7,097 nt of DNA. Source: Candidatus Ozemobacteraceae bacterium (lineage in GTDB: Bacteria; Muiribacteriota; Ozemobacteria; Ozemobacterales; Ozemobacteraceae). Location of the stretch: NCBI GenBank assembly GCA_035373905.1, contig DAOSOK010000076.1, positions 1 to 7,097 of the forward strand, given 5' to 3'. Made by a program: the position numbers and the translations under genes. This document shows, piece by piece, positions 1-6,140 of the stretch. A model generated the notes under the pieces. It was given only the letters and a program-made list of their open reading frames with translations. It did not search any database and was not told the DNA's origin. Position 1 is the first letter of the stretch; each line of letters starts with the position of its first letter.

Positions 1-38
1 TCATCCACCGATTGCTTGCTCACTTTACCGTTCTTCAT
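1..38 (-). CDS. Start of a transposase gene (probable IS3 OrfA), truncated by the window edge
   Basis: The minus strand carries AAGGAGG (bases 49-43), a 4-base spacer and ATG at 38-36, followed by an open frame of 12 codons reading MKNGKVSKQSVD before the window ends. The Shine-Dalgarno match is perfect and the start lies just inside an IS-like terminus, so this is most likely the first frame of the element's transposase. IS3 elements carry a small helix-turn-helix OrfA followed by a frameshifted DDE-catalytic OrfB. Too few residues are visible to recognise a family from the protein itself, so the product is inferred from position and IS end only. Confidence 0.55.
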   Translation of the reverse strand, partial: MKNGKVSKQSVD

Positions 39-48
39 GGGTCCTCCT

Positions 49-80
49 TGGACACATCCAGTATCTCAAATCCGTGTCCA
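49..80. promoter_or_regulatory. 7-bp inverted repeat in the IS leader
   Basis: TGGACAC (49-55) and GTGTCCA (74-80) are perfect inverted repeats separated by 18 bases. They lie between the IS terminus and the transposase start; the left arm overlaps the Shine-Dalgarno AAGGAGG at one base. The pair could bind the transposase or a repressor, or form an RNA hairpin limiting transposase translation from outside transcripts. The repeat is seen directly; any role is inference. Confidence 0.35.
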
Positions 81-100
81 GAAAAACCGGGGGCGGTTCA

Positions 101-522
101 CATTCGTTACAGGGAAGAGCGTCGTCTTCGCTCCAACGCTTCTTGCAAACGGCAATGTCATGGTTCCGTACAAGGATGAAAGCGATGGGAAAGGAAAAAT
201 CGCCGTCTATAATGATGCCGGCGATCTTGTCGTCGGTGCGACCGTTTTCGCCGACACACTGGTCGGCAGTTGGAGACTGCCTGCGACGCTGACGGACGAT
301 AACGCCCTATTCATCGGGTATACGGACAATTCAGACTCGAAAAAGGCGAAGTATGTGATCATGAATGCCGACGGAACCGTCGCTGTCTCACCGACGGCAC
401 TCAAGGGCGGTGTATCCTATCCGCTCCATGCCACAAATGTCGCAACGGTCAACAAGCTGGCGATATTGTACAAGGACACGGCAACGACGTCCTTCTGGTT
501 CGACTTCCTGAGCGGTTTCTGA
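101..522 (+). pseudogene. C-terminal remnant of a propeller lipoprotein paralog, cut by an IS
   Basis: From about base 103 the frame reads FVTGKSVVFAPTLLANGNVM and continues to a TGA stop at 520-522, about 140 residues in all. It aligns along its whole length with the last ~140 residues of the lipoprotein at 987-4016: LLANGNVMVPYKDE matches LKLSNNNAMVAYQDA, AVYNDAGDLV matches RVYDDAGTLV, KKAKYVIMNADGTV matches NKAKYVVLETDGSV, and the ends FWFDFLSGF and VYWYDLLNGY correspond. These are the last three repeats of the predicted beta-propeller. The frame stays open leftward to base 1, but residues encoded by 1-100 show no similarity to the paralog and are IS terminal sequence. The N-terminal part (signal peptide, upstream domains) is therefore displaced beyond the element or lost, and this copy is probably non-functional. 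An upstream TTG at base 16 is not a believable start. Confidence 0.8.
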
Positions 523-542
523 CGACCTTTCCGTTTTCCGAC

Positions 543-577
543 AACCGGGTCCGGCGATCATCCGAACCCGGTTTTTT
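543..577 (+). terminator. Rho-independent terminator of the interrupted paralog
   Basis: A 12-base left arm AACCGGGTCCGG (543-554) pairs with CCGAACCCGGTT (562-573) with one mismatch around a 7-base loop, followed by a run of six T (572-577). It starts 20 bases after the stop codon. It is almost the same hairpin as the one after the lipoprotein gene at 4030-4064. Confidence 0.9.
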
Positions 578-722
578 CTTCGACTCCATAAACGGACATC
601 TCGTTTCTTACATATCATGCGATATACATGAACCTCCTGTATGGCGTTCAAGCTTGAAGCCTGTAGCCTCTGCAACATCTTATTGAGTCCTGCATATCAA
701 AAACCAGCTTCGTGTCTCCGTA

Positions 723-803
723 CGTGCTGAGCTTGTCGAAGCACGAACAGCCACTTGCCGATGATTCCTCATTTCGCCCTTCGACAGGCTCAGAGCCAAC
801 GGG
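723..803. repeat. Bipartite REP-like palindromic repeat, copy 1
   Basis: Two related short elements face each other. Element A (723-745) has stem CGTGC/GCACG around the core TGAGCTTGTCGAA (728-740). Element B (777-803) has the core TTCGACAGGCTCA (780-792) flanked by CCC and by GAGCCAACGGG. The reverse complement of A matches 22 of 23 bases at 4869-4891, and B matches the reverse complement of 4829-4855 at 25 of 27. This kind of TTCGACAGGCTCAGGGCGAAC repeat is common between genes in many bacterial genomes. Here it lies between the upstream terminator and the lipoprotein promoter region. Confidence 0.8.
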
Positions 804-893
804 AGGCTTTCATTCTGCAGGAATCAATATTGGAAACAATGCCACGCGAATCTGGCGCTCGTCGTCGGTCTCATTCCCCTTCAAAAAAATGAA

Positions 894-923
894 TTGAAAT
901 TCCTTCGCATTGGCTTGTAACAT
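894..923 (+). promoter_or_regulatory. Possible sigma-70-type promoter for the lipoprotein gene
   Basis: TTGAAA (894-899) is a good -35 match. It is followed after 18 bases by TAACAT (918-923), which matches four of six bases of the -10 consensus. It would give a leader of about 55 bases before the preferred ATG at 987. Its position downstream of the upstream terminator and repeat pair fits, but the -10 is weak. Confidence 0.3.
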
Positions 924-986
924 ATGCCTCGCGTATCATTCTCGCTTACCTGCGGTTCCATATCAGACATCGTATCGGAGGCTTCC

Positions 987-3900
987 ATGAGGAATTTGGT
1001 TCCCCGCGTTCTTCTCGGGTTGTTGCTTGCAGCCCTTGTCGTTTCGTTCACCGCATGCCGGAATACCGGCTACGGCGACTTCGATTATGTCTATCCCGCC
1101 GAACTCGGCTCGGGCATCATCCGCGGCACGATCACCCGGACGCCGGGCCTTTCGATTCGCGCCGCCGTCCCTGTGCCGGTCGCAGGAGCAGAAGTCTGGC
1201 TCGAGGAGTTTCCGTCACTCAAGGCCGTCTCCGACGCTCAGGGCAATTACCGCATCAACGGCGTACCCGCCGGAACCTTCCGTGTGGTCGCAAAATACAA
1301 AGACAATGTGACCGTCTATAAAATGCGCTCGACGTCGAACACCCTCGTCGAGAAGGATGATAAGGTCGTCGACCTTGGCCTGCTCACGGCGACGAACATC
1401 GTCCGCGGCGTCATGACTGACGAAAACGGCGCCCTCCTCCCCCAGGGCACCCCCGTCTACCTCTGGGGCGAGGTATTTTATATCGGCCAGAATGGTTCCT
1501 TCGAGACCCCTCCCCTTCCGACGTTCGAGGGCTTGAACTCGATCTTCGATCTCGTCCTCAATCCCGGCCAGGCGAACCAGTTCAACATCCCCGTCTCCTT
1601 CGTCTCGGCCGAGCGCCCGCTTGAAGTGATCATCACCGTTCCCACGAGCGGCGGGTCCTCCGCATCGGCGATGCCGACCGTTCTTCTCGTCGCGATGAAG
1701 GATAACGCGATCAGAACGACCGCCTCACCGAATGAGCAACTCACCGTCACCGGCGTCATCACGCCCGCCGACACGTCGAACGACAATCTCGTCTGGTCTG
1801 CCACCCGCGGCACGTTCGGTAACGACACCCAGACCGACGGCGGGAAGCGGATCCGCACATGGACCGCCCCCGACACGGCCGGGATCGCGACGCTCAGCCT
1901 CCGCATCACCGCCGCGAACGGCAAAATCGCCACTGCCAGCCTCCCGATCCTGGTCGGCGCCAACGTCACCTACACCGTCACCTACAACGGAAACGGCAGC
2001 ACCGGCGGTACCGTTCCGGTCGACGGCTCGACCTACGCCAACGGCGCGAATGTCACCGTTCTGGGAAACACCGGAAATCTCGTGAAAACCGGCTTCACCT
2101 TCGCCGGCTGGAACACCAGCGCCGACGGCACCGGCACCGACCGGGCCGCCGCCTCGACCTTCGCCATGGGCAACGCCAACGTGACGTTATATGCCAAGTG
2201 GACAGCCAACCAGTCCTATACCGTTACGTATAACGGCAACGGCAACACCGGCGGTACCGTGCCGGTCGACGGCTCGACCTACGCCAACGGCGCGAATGTC
2301 ACCGTTCTGGGAAACACCGGAAATCTCGTGAAAACCGGCTTCACCTTCGCCGGCTGGAACACCAGCGCCGACGGCACCGGCACAGACCGAGCCGCCGCAT
2401 CGACCTTCGCCATGGGCAACGCCAACGTGACATTGTATGCCAAGTGGACGGCCAACCCGACCTTCACCGTCACCTACAATGGCAACGGTAACACCGGCGG
2501 TACCATGCCGACCGACAACAGCGCCTACGAGAGCGGCGCGAATGTCACCGTCCTGGGAAACACCGGCAATCTCGTCAAGAACGGCGCCAGTCCGCTCGGC
2601 TGGAATACGCAGGCGAACGGCGCCGGAACGTTCTACCCGTTTGGCGGCACTTTCTCGATGGGCACGGCCGATGTCACCTTGTATGCGGTGTGGCCGACAA
2701 CGTCGGTCGATAGCCTGCCATTCTCGCTGGTCGTGAAGTGGACGAATCCTGAAGCAGCCAATTACCAGTTCAAGGTCGTGAAGTCGATGGTCACGACGAC
2801 GATCGACACCTTCGGGGAAGTTGATGCGCTGGCCGGGGCTGATGTCGTTCTCGACTGGACGACGAACGTCACGCAGGCCACCGTGCTCGGCCTAAAGTCG
2901 AATACGACGTATTACTTCGCGATCGCCGCCAAGAAAGGGGCGTTCCAGTATCTCTATCCCATGTTGTCACCAAAAACGACGAATATCCTGTATCCGAACG
3001 TCGTCAGCCTGGCCAACGGCGATCTGATGTTTGCCTACAAAGATGCCGCCAGCAACCTGGGCAAGGTCATGGTCTGTGGCACCGATGGCGTCGTAAAGGT
3101 GCCGCCGAGGAATTTCTTTCCCAATAACTTTACCGTGGCCGACACATTCAATACAAAGTATGATCTGGTGGTCAATGACGCAGGCACGGTCTACATAGGC
3201 CACGCCACCAACGACGGAGTCAAGGGTTATTACTACACGCGAGTCAACAGTGACGGGTCCTGGGTTGGCAGCGCCATTGTCGCGGACAACTACACCGCCT
3301 TCATCTTGGGGCCGGAACTGGCGATCAACGGCAACGGTCTGTTCCACTACACTGCCGGCGACTGGAGTCTGAGCAATCAAGGGTCACGATATGGACTGGT
3401 CAAGATCAGCGACAACTCTATTGTAAAGGGCCTGACGACGGTCAATTTCGGCGGTGGAGGTAACGAGATTCGGGGCCTCGCCGTCTGCGGCGTTGGCACC
3501 GACAAGTTCATGGCCTTCGATTGCGCGAACCAGGGCAGCCTCGACCTCTACTACAGCGTCTACGACAACGTCGGCACGGTCACCAAGGCGCGGGCGAAGA
3601 TCGGCAACATCCAGTCGGCCAACATTGCCGCGCTGAAGTTGAGCAACAACAACGCCATGGTCGCCTATCAGGACGCCACCGTGAATAAAGGCACGGTCCG
3701 GGTCTACGACGATGCCGGCACGCTGGTGAACGGGCCGGTGATCTTCGGCGTCGTGGCGTACAGTTGGCGGATGCCCATGGTCAACACCGACGACAATCGC
3801 GTTCTGATCGCCTACGGCGATGGCTCGGACGGCAACAAAGCCAAATACGTTGTTCTCGAAACCGACGGCAGCGTGTCGGTCCCCGCCACGGCGCTTCCTG

Positions 3901-4016
3901 CCGGGGCCGCATTTCCGATCGGTGCCACCAACGTCACGACCGAGAACAAGATCGCCATTGTCTACAGGAGCGCCGCGAGTGACGTCTACTGGTATGATCT
4001 CCTGAACGGCTACTGA
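987..4016 (+). CDS. Large predicted surface lipoprotein with InlB/Flg_new repeats and a C-terminal beta-propeller
   Basis: The predicted protein has 1009 residues. The ATG at 987 is chosen because GGAGG (977-981) lies 5 bases upstream and the protein then opens with a lipoprotein signal peptide: charged start, hydrophobic residues 8-20, and SFTAC with the acylated Cys at 24. The frame extends 21 codons further up to 924, but those residues spoil the signal. Later parts are: a carboxypeptidase-regulatory-like domain (about 40-110, GSGIIRGTITR... DAQGNYRINGVPAGTFRVV); a related beta-rich segment (about 135-215); an Ig-like region (about 225-325, LVWSATRGTFGND); three Listeria-Bacteroides repeats (329-570, ending TLYAKWT, TLYAKWT, TLYAVWP); an FN3-like stretch (about 575-660, LVVKWTNPEAANYQFKVV); and seven imperfect repeats of about 49 residues (669-1009, e.g. 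LSNNNAMVAYQDA, NTDDNRVLIAYGDG), suggesting a seven-bladed propeller. No catalytic motif is visible, so a role in adhesion or ligand binding at the cell surface is inferred. The gene stands alone between its own upstream region and terminator. The -3 Phe in the lipobox is unusual. Confidence 0.85.
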   Translation: MRNLVPRVLLGLLLAALVVSFTACRNTGYGDFDYVYPAELGSGIIRGTITRTPGLSIRAAVPVPVAGAEVWLEEFPSLKAVSDAQGNYRINGVPAGTFRVVAKYKDNVTVYKMRSTSNTLVEKDDKVVDLGLLTATNIVRGVMTDENGALLPQGTPVYLWGEVFYIGQNGSFETPPLPTFEGLNSIFDLVLNPGQANQFNIPVSFVSAERPLEVIITVPTSGGSSASAMPTVLLVAMKDNAIRTTASPNEQLTVTGVITPADTSNDNLVWSATRGTFGNDTQTDGGKRIRTWTAPDTAGIATLSLRITAANGKIATASLPILVGANVTYTVTYNGNGSTGGTVPVDGSTYANGANVTVLGNTGNLVKTGFTFAGWNTSADGTGTDRAAASTFAMGNANVTLYAKWTANQSYTVTYNGNGNTGGTVPVDGSTYANGANVTVLGNTGNLVKTGFTFAGWNTSADGTGTDRAAASTFAMGNANVTLYAKWTANPTFTVTYNGNGNTGGTMPTDNSAYESGANVTVLGNTGNLVKNGASPLGWNTQANGAGTFYPFGGTFSMGTADVTLYAVWPTTSVDSLPFSLVVKWTNPEAANYQFKVVKSMVTTTIDTFGEVDALAGADVVLDWTTNVTQATVLGLKSNTTYYFAIAAKKGAFQYLYPMLSPKTTNILYPNVVSLANGDLMFAYKDAASNLGKVMVCGTDGVVKVPPRNFFPNNFTVADTFNTKYDLVVNDAGTVYIGHATNDGVKGYYYTRVNSDGSWVGSAIVADNYTAFILGPELAINGNGLFHYTAGDWSLSNQGSRYGLVKISDNSIVKGLTTVNFGGGGNEIRGLAVCGVGTDKFMAFDCANQGSLDLYYSVYDNVGTVTKARAKIGNIQSANIAALKLSNNNAMVAYQDATVNKGTVRVYDDAGTLVNGPVIFGVVAYSWRMPMVNTDDNRVLIAYGDGSDGNKAKYVVLETDGSVSVPATALPAGAAFPIGATNVTTENKIAIVYRSAASDVYWYDLLNGY
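1971..2696 (+). repeat. Three in-frame 246-bp tandem repeats encoding Flg_new/InlB-type domains
   Basis: Repeats begin at 1971, 2217 and 2463, a period of exactly 246 bases (82 codons). Each encodes a Listeria-Bacteroides repeat: it opens YTVTYNGNG or FTVTYNGNG, contains ANVTVLGNTGNLVK and GWNT, and closes with TLYA(K/V)W. Copies 1 and 2 are identical over 122 consecutive bases (2016-2137 and 2262-2383) and their domains differ by one residue (Ser versus Asn after YNGNG). Copy 3 is diverged and has lost the TGFTFAG segment. This family is typical of cell-surface proteins. The near identity of copies 1 and 2 points to recent duplication or gene conversion. Confidence 0.9.
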
Positions 4017-4029
4017 GGAACAACCAGAC

Positions 4030-4064
4030 AACCGGGTTCGGCGAATGTCCGAGCCCGGTTTTTT
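4030..4064 (+). terminator. Rho-independent terminator of the lipoprotein gene
   Basis: AACCGGGTTCGG (4030-4041) pairs with CCGAGCCCGGTT (4049-4060) around a 7-base loop with one G-T type mismatch, followed by six T (4059-4064). It begins 13 bases after the stop codon and closely matches the terminator at 543-577. Confidence 0.9.
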
Positions 4065-4096
4065 CATGGTTCTCGCCTCATATCCTCACGCCGTTC

Positions 4097-4114
4097 TATA
4101 TTTTTTGCTATATA
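4097..4114 (+). promoter_or_regulatory. Possible -10 region for the carbonic anhydrase gene
   Basis: In the 71 bases between the upstream terminator and the carbonic anhydrase start, two -10-like hexamers stand out in otherwise GC-rich DNA: TATATT (4097-4102) and TATATA (4109-4114). No good -35 hexamer lies at the right distance, so the exact promoter is uncertain. A promoter here is expected because the preceding terminator is strong. Confidence 0.25.
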
Positions 4115-4135
4115 TGCCATGAGGAGTCTGCGGGA

Positions 4136-4777
4136 ATGAAGCATCTGAAACTTCTCTTTGAAAACAATACTCATTGGGTCAAGAAGGTCGAGCGTGAAAC
4201 CCCGGGGTTTTTCCGGAAACTGTCGGCGATTCACGAGCCGAAATACCTGTGGATCGGGTGTTCGGACAGCCGGGTGCCGGCGAACGAGATCGTGGGGCTG
4301 CTTCCCGGGGAGTTGTTCGTACACCGGAATATCGCGAACCAGGTCATTCACACCGATATCAACTGCCTGTCCGTGATCCAGTATGCCGTCGACAACCTGA
4401 AGATCGAGCATGTCATCGTGTGCGGCCATTACGGGTGCGGCGGGGTCAGGGCGGCCCTCGAGAACAAATACCATGGGTTCATCGACAACTGGCTCAGGAA
4501 CCTGCAGGAAATCATCCGCATCAAGCGTGCCTCGCTCGAGCGCGTGAAGCGTCACACCGGCAGACTCGATCTCCTTTCCGAGCTGAACGTCGTTCGCCAG
4601 GCCCTCAACGTCGGGGACACCACGATCGTCCAGGACGCATGGCGCCGGAAACAGCCTCTGACCGTCCATGGATGGATCTACTCGCTGAAGAACGGCCTGC
4701 TGAAAGATCTCGGGATAAGCGTCTCCTCGATCGCGGAGCTCCAGAAACTCGAATCCCGCTATTTCTCGGAAGGATGA
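4136..4777 (+). CDS. can: Beta-class carbonic anhydrase (Can type)
   Basis: The 213-residue cytoplasmic enzyme interconverts CO2 and bicarbonate, supplying bicarbonate to carboxylases and helping pH balance. The sequence follows E. coli Can closely, with the same numbering for the zinc site: Cys42 and Asp44 (WIGCSDSRVPA), His98 and Cys101 (CGHYGCGG), with Arg46 pairing to Asp44. PGELFVHRN, HTDINCLSVIQYAVD, NNWL-like DNWLRNL, ELNVVRQ and VHGWIYSL are also conserved. Trp39, Arg64 and Tyr182 correspond to the residues that form the non-catalytic bicarbonate pocket of type II enzymes such as H. influenzae and E. coli, so allosteric, pH-dependent behaviour is likely. The start is supported by GAGGAG (4121-4126) 9 bases upstream and by alignment to the family N-terminus. 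Length is near the usual ~220. The gene is monocistronic, starting 72 bases after a terminator. Confidence 0.96.
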   Translation: MKHLKLLFENNTHWVKKVERETPGFFRKLSAIHEPKYLWIGCSDSRVPANEIVGLLPGELFVHRNIANQVIHTDINCLSVIQYAVDNLKIEHVIVCGHYGCGGVRAALENKYHGFIDNWLRNLQEIIRIKRASLERVKRHTGRLDLLSELNVVRQALNVGDTTIVQDAWRRKQPLTVHGWIYSLKNGLLKDLGISVSSIAELQKLESRYFSEG

Positions 4778-4828
4778 ATATCCTTCGATATACGTCTCGA
4801 CTCGATGAACCTTCAGGATTGAAGAGCT

Positions 4829-4898
4829 CCCGTTCGCCCTGAGCCTGTCGAAGGGGGATTTCTCCGATCGTGCTTCGACAGGCTCAGCACGATCGGAG
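4829..4898. repeat. Bipartite REP-like palindromic repeat, copy 2 (opposite orientation)
   Basis: Element B in reverse (4829-4855, core TGAGCCTGTCGAA at 4840-4852) is followed by element A (4869-4891, core TTCGACAGGCTCA at 4874-4886). Element A sits in a perfect 12-bp stem, CTCCGATCGTGC (4862-4873) with GCACGATCGGAG (4887-4898), around a 13-base loop. The order and strands are the reverse complement of the copy at 723-803, though the A-B spacer is 13 bases here and 31 there. It lies between the carbonic anhydrase stop and the convergent gene. Confidence 0.8.
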
Positions 4899-4927
4899 GT
4901 GGGCGCGCTTCCTGTCCTGCGGAGAGC

Positions 4928-4966
4928 AAACGCCCGGAGACGGAATGAATCCGCTTCCGGGCGTTT
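4928..4966. terminator. Hairpin terminator between convergent genes
   Basis: AAACGCCCGGA (4928-4938) and TCCGGGCGTTT (4956-4966) form an 11-bp perfect stem, with an inner GGA/TCC pair (4942-4944, 4950-4952). It lies 17 bases beyond the stop of the minus-strand gene and about 150 bases after the carbonic anhydrase stop. Arms starting AAA and ending TTT would serve both directions, but the T tract is only three bases either way. It most likely ends the minus-strand gene. Confidence 0.65.
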
Positions 4967-4983
4967 CCGCTATTCGCGGCTCT

Positions 4984-5991
4984 TCACTTCGGGACGTAGA
5001 CCCCCAGGAGCTTTCCATACCAGGAGCTCTTCGTGCCGTAATCCATGTTGGGGCCGTCGTTGATGAAATGGCCGGGCCCTGCCTTCACGACAATGTCTCC
5101 GGCGACCGGGTCCGAGGTGCCGTAGCTTCCGGCCGCAACGACGATCACGGCGCCATCAGGAATTCTCGGATCGTGCGGGTTCGTGATCGGGGGGTTCAGG
5201 GTCGAGTCGAGCCGCTGGAGGCCGGCTTCGTCGAGGCGGGACTGGCCGCCGTTGAGATACTCGGCAAAATGGCGTGCATACGTGGATTTCATGTTCGGAA
5301 GGTCGCCCCAGTTTCTGAGCTTGCCGTACCCAGAGCTCGTCAGATAGCGCCAGACGAAATTGAAACAGTCGCCGTTCGATCCGCCACCATGATGACTCTT
5401 TGCATAGGCGATCAGGCGCTTCATCTGCTCGCGTCCGGCGTCCGATATAGACACCCCGTTCTGGTCGGCCTGCTGGCCGGAGGGAGTCTGAGACGCCGCC
5501 TGGCCGGAGGTCGTCGGGGAAGCAGTCTGGGAAGCCGGGGAAACCGGTGTCTGCGCCGTCTGGCTGGCGTTCGGCCGCACGGCCGTTCCGGCGCCGGCTT
5601 CATTCTGCGTTTCCGGGGAAGCGGCAGGGCTCGACCCGGTCGAAGCGACTTCCGCGGCATTGGCGCTTCCGCCGAAAATGCTGCTGAAGAGCTGGCTCAA
5701 TGCATCGAAGAATGTTTTGAGCGCCTTGAAAAACGTGTCCAGCGCGGAGCTCAGATCCGATACCGCCGCACTGACAGCCTGCGAACCGGACGACTCCGCC
5801 GCAGACGCAGCATCCACGTTCGACGCGGCATCGGAGGAGGGCGTCGTGACGACCGGCGCCGAAGTCTGCGTCTCATTCCCGGTTGCAGGAACGAAGCCGT
5901 CGCTCTGGTCTTCCGCCACAGTCGCAACGGCGACACTCAAACACAGAAAGAGCAGGAGAACCGTTTTCCGGCTGAACTGCAACATACGCAT
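4984..5991 (-). CDS. Secreted protein with low-complexity linker and a possible Cys/His peptidase-like C-terminal domain
   Basis: I do not recognise the family. The predicted 335-residue protein opens with a Sec signal peptide: MRMLQFSRK, hydrophobic residues 10-25, and likely cleavage near TVA/ED (26-27). Residues 28-72 are Ser/Ala/Thr rich; 74-107 look like an amphipathic helix with several Phe (TFFKALKTFFDALSQLF); 108-180 are a Ser/Thr/Ala/Pro/Gln linker; and 181-335 form a compact domain. That domain has GDCFNFVWRYL with Cys209 and AGPGHFINDG with His308, preceded by IPDGAVIVV. This order recalls NlpC/P60 or CHAP cell-wall peptidases (nucleophile Cys at a helix start, later His on a strand), but this is only a resemblance. 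On the minus strand GGGAGG lies 3 bases before the ATG at 5991 and 9 bases before the ATG at 5985; the second start (333 residues) is about as likely. The long plus-strand frames here lack such features. Confidence 0.8.
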   Translation of the reverse strand: MRMLQFSRKTVLLLFLCLSVAVATVAEDQSDGFVPATGNETQTSAPVVTTPSSDAASNVDAASAAESSGSQAVSAAVSDLSSALDTFFKALKTFFDALSQLFSSIFGGSANAAEVASTGSSPAASPETQNEAGAGTAVRPNASQTAQTPVSPASQTASPTTSGQAASQTPSGQQADQNGVSISDAGREQMKRLIAYAKSHHGGGSNGDCFNFVWRYLTSSGYGKLRNWGDLPNMKSTYARHFAEYLNGGQSRLDEAGLQRLDSTLNPPITNPHDPRIPDGAVIVVAAGSYGTSDPVAGDIVVKAGPGHFINDGPNMDYGTKSSWYGKLLGVYVPK

Positions 5992-6140
5992 CGACCTCCC
6001 GATAAATTTTCACGAATCGTCGTTCCACAACAAGGAAAACGAAAGAAATTCAGTCCCCGTTACGCTCAAATCCGTTCGCCCGATACAATCGCATCCTCCG
6101 CCCGCACGTTTCGGCCCGCGCTCATGGCCTCGCCCGGGCT

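Larger units (their letters stand above)
1..100 (-). mobile_element. End of an IS3-family-like insertion sequence (partial)
   Basis: Read on the minus strand from base 100, the DNA begins TGAACCGCCCCCGGTTTTTC and continues with TGGACACGG. This resembles the terminal inverted repeats of IS3-family elements, which begin with TG and often read TGAACnGnCCCGG followed by a TGGA block. About 60 bases inside this end there is a strong ribosome binding site and an ATG reading leftward, the layout expected of the left end of such an element next to its first transposase frame. On the other side, at base 101, the sequence switches to recognisable coding sequence of a lipoprotein paralog. The exact boundary (base 100 or within a few bases) and the family rest on remembered consensus. 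The other end and the target-site duplication lie outside the window; bases 101-104 (catt) would be part of one copy. Confidence 0.7.
523..986. other. 464-bp intergenic region without a credible gene
   Basis: Between the broken paralog and the lipoprotein gene I see a terminator (543-577), a pair of palindromic repeats (723-803) and a weak promoter match (894-923), and no believable gene. A 61-codon frame at 712-897 is mostly translated palindromic repeat and has no ribosome binding site. A small inverted repeat ATATC-atgc-GATAT lies at 612-625 with no evident role. Confidence 0.6.

Noticed and set aside
16..102. An intact start at TTG 16 for the left propeller fragment
   Set aside because: Residues encoded before base 103 have no similarity to the paralog, no signal peptide and overlap an IS terminus, so the open frame there is accidental.
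712..897. A 61-codon frame reading MSPYVLSLSKHEQPLADD
   Set aside because: It is largely the translation of the palindromic repeats, which often produce SLSKHE-like annotations. It has no ribosome binding site.
924..986. Upstream ATG at 924 as the lipoprotein start
   Set aside because: It overlaps the end of the promoter match, has no ribosome binding site and places 21 residues before a standard lipoprotein signal peptide. The ATG at 987 has GGAGG at 5 bases.
3384..4067. A 227-codon minus-strand frame antisense to the lipoprotein gene
   Set aside because: It lies wholly opposite a well-supported gene with clear paralogy and spans its stop and terminator. It shows no ribosome binding site or domain pattern and is a GC-driven shadow.
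4064..4669. A 201-codon minus-strand frame opposite carbonic anhydrase
   Set aside because: The plus strand encodes an unmistakable Can enzyme. The antisense frame begins inside it and ends in the terminator T run.
4769..4786. Small hairpin GAAGGAT-gaat-ATCCTTC across the carbonic anhydrase stop
   Set aside because: The 7-bp stem has no following T tract and overlaps the stop codon, so it is too weak to call a terminator.
612..4826. Faint similarity between 612-660 and 4780-4826 (CGATATAC, GAACCT, TTGAAG)
   Set aside because: Only short words match, with different spacing, so it could be chance even though both lie near the palindromic repeat pairs.
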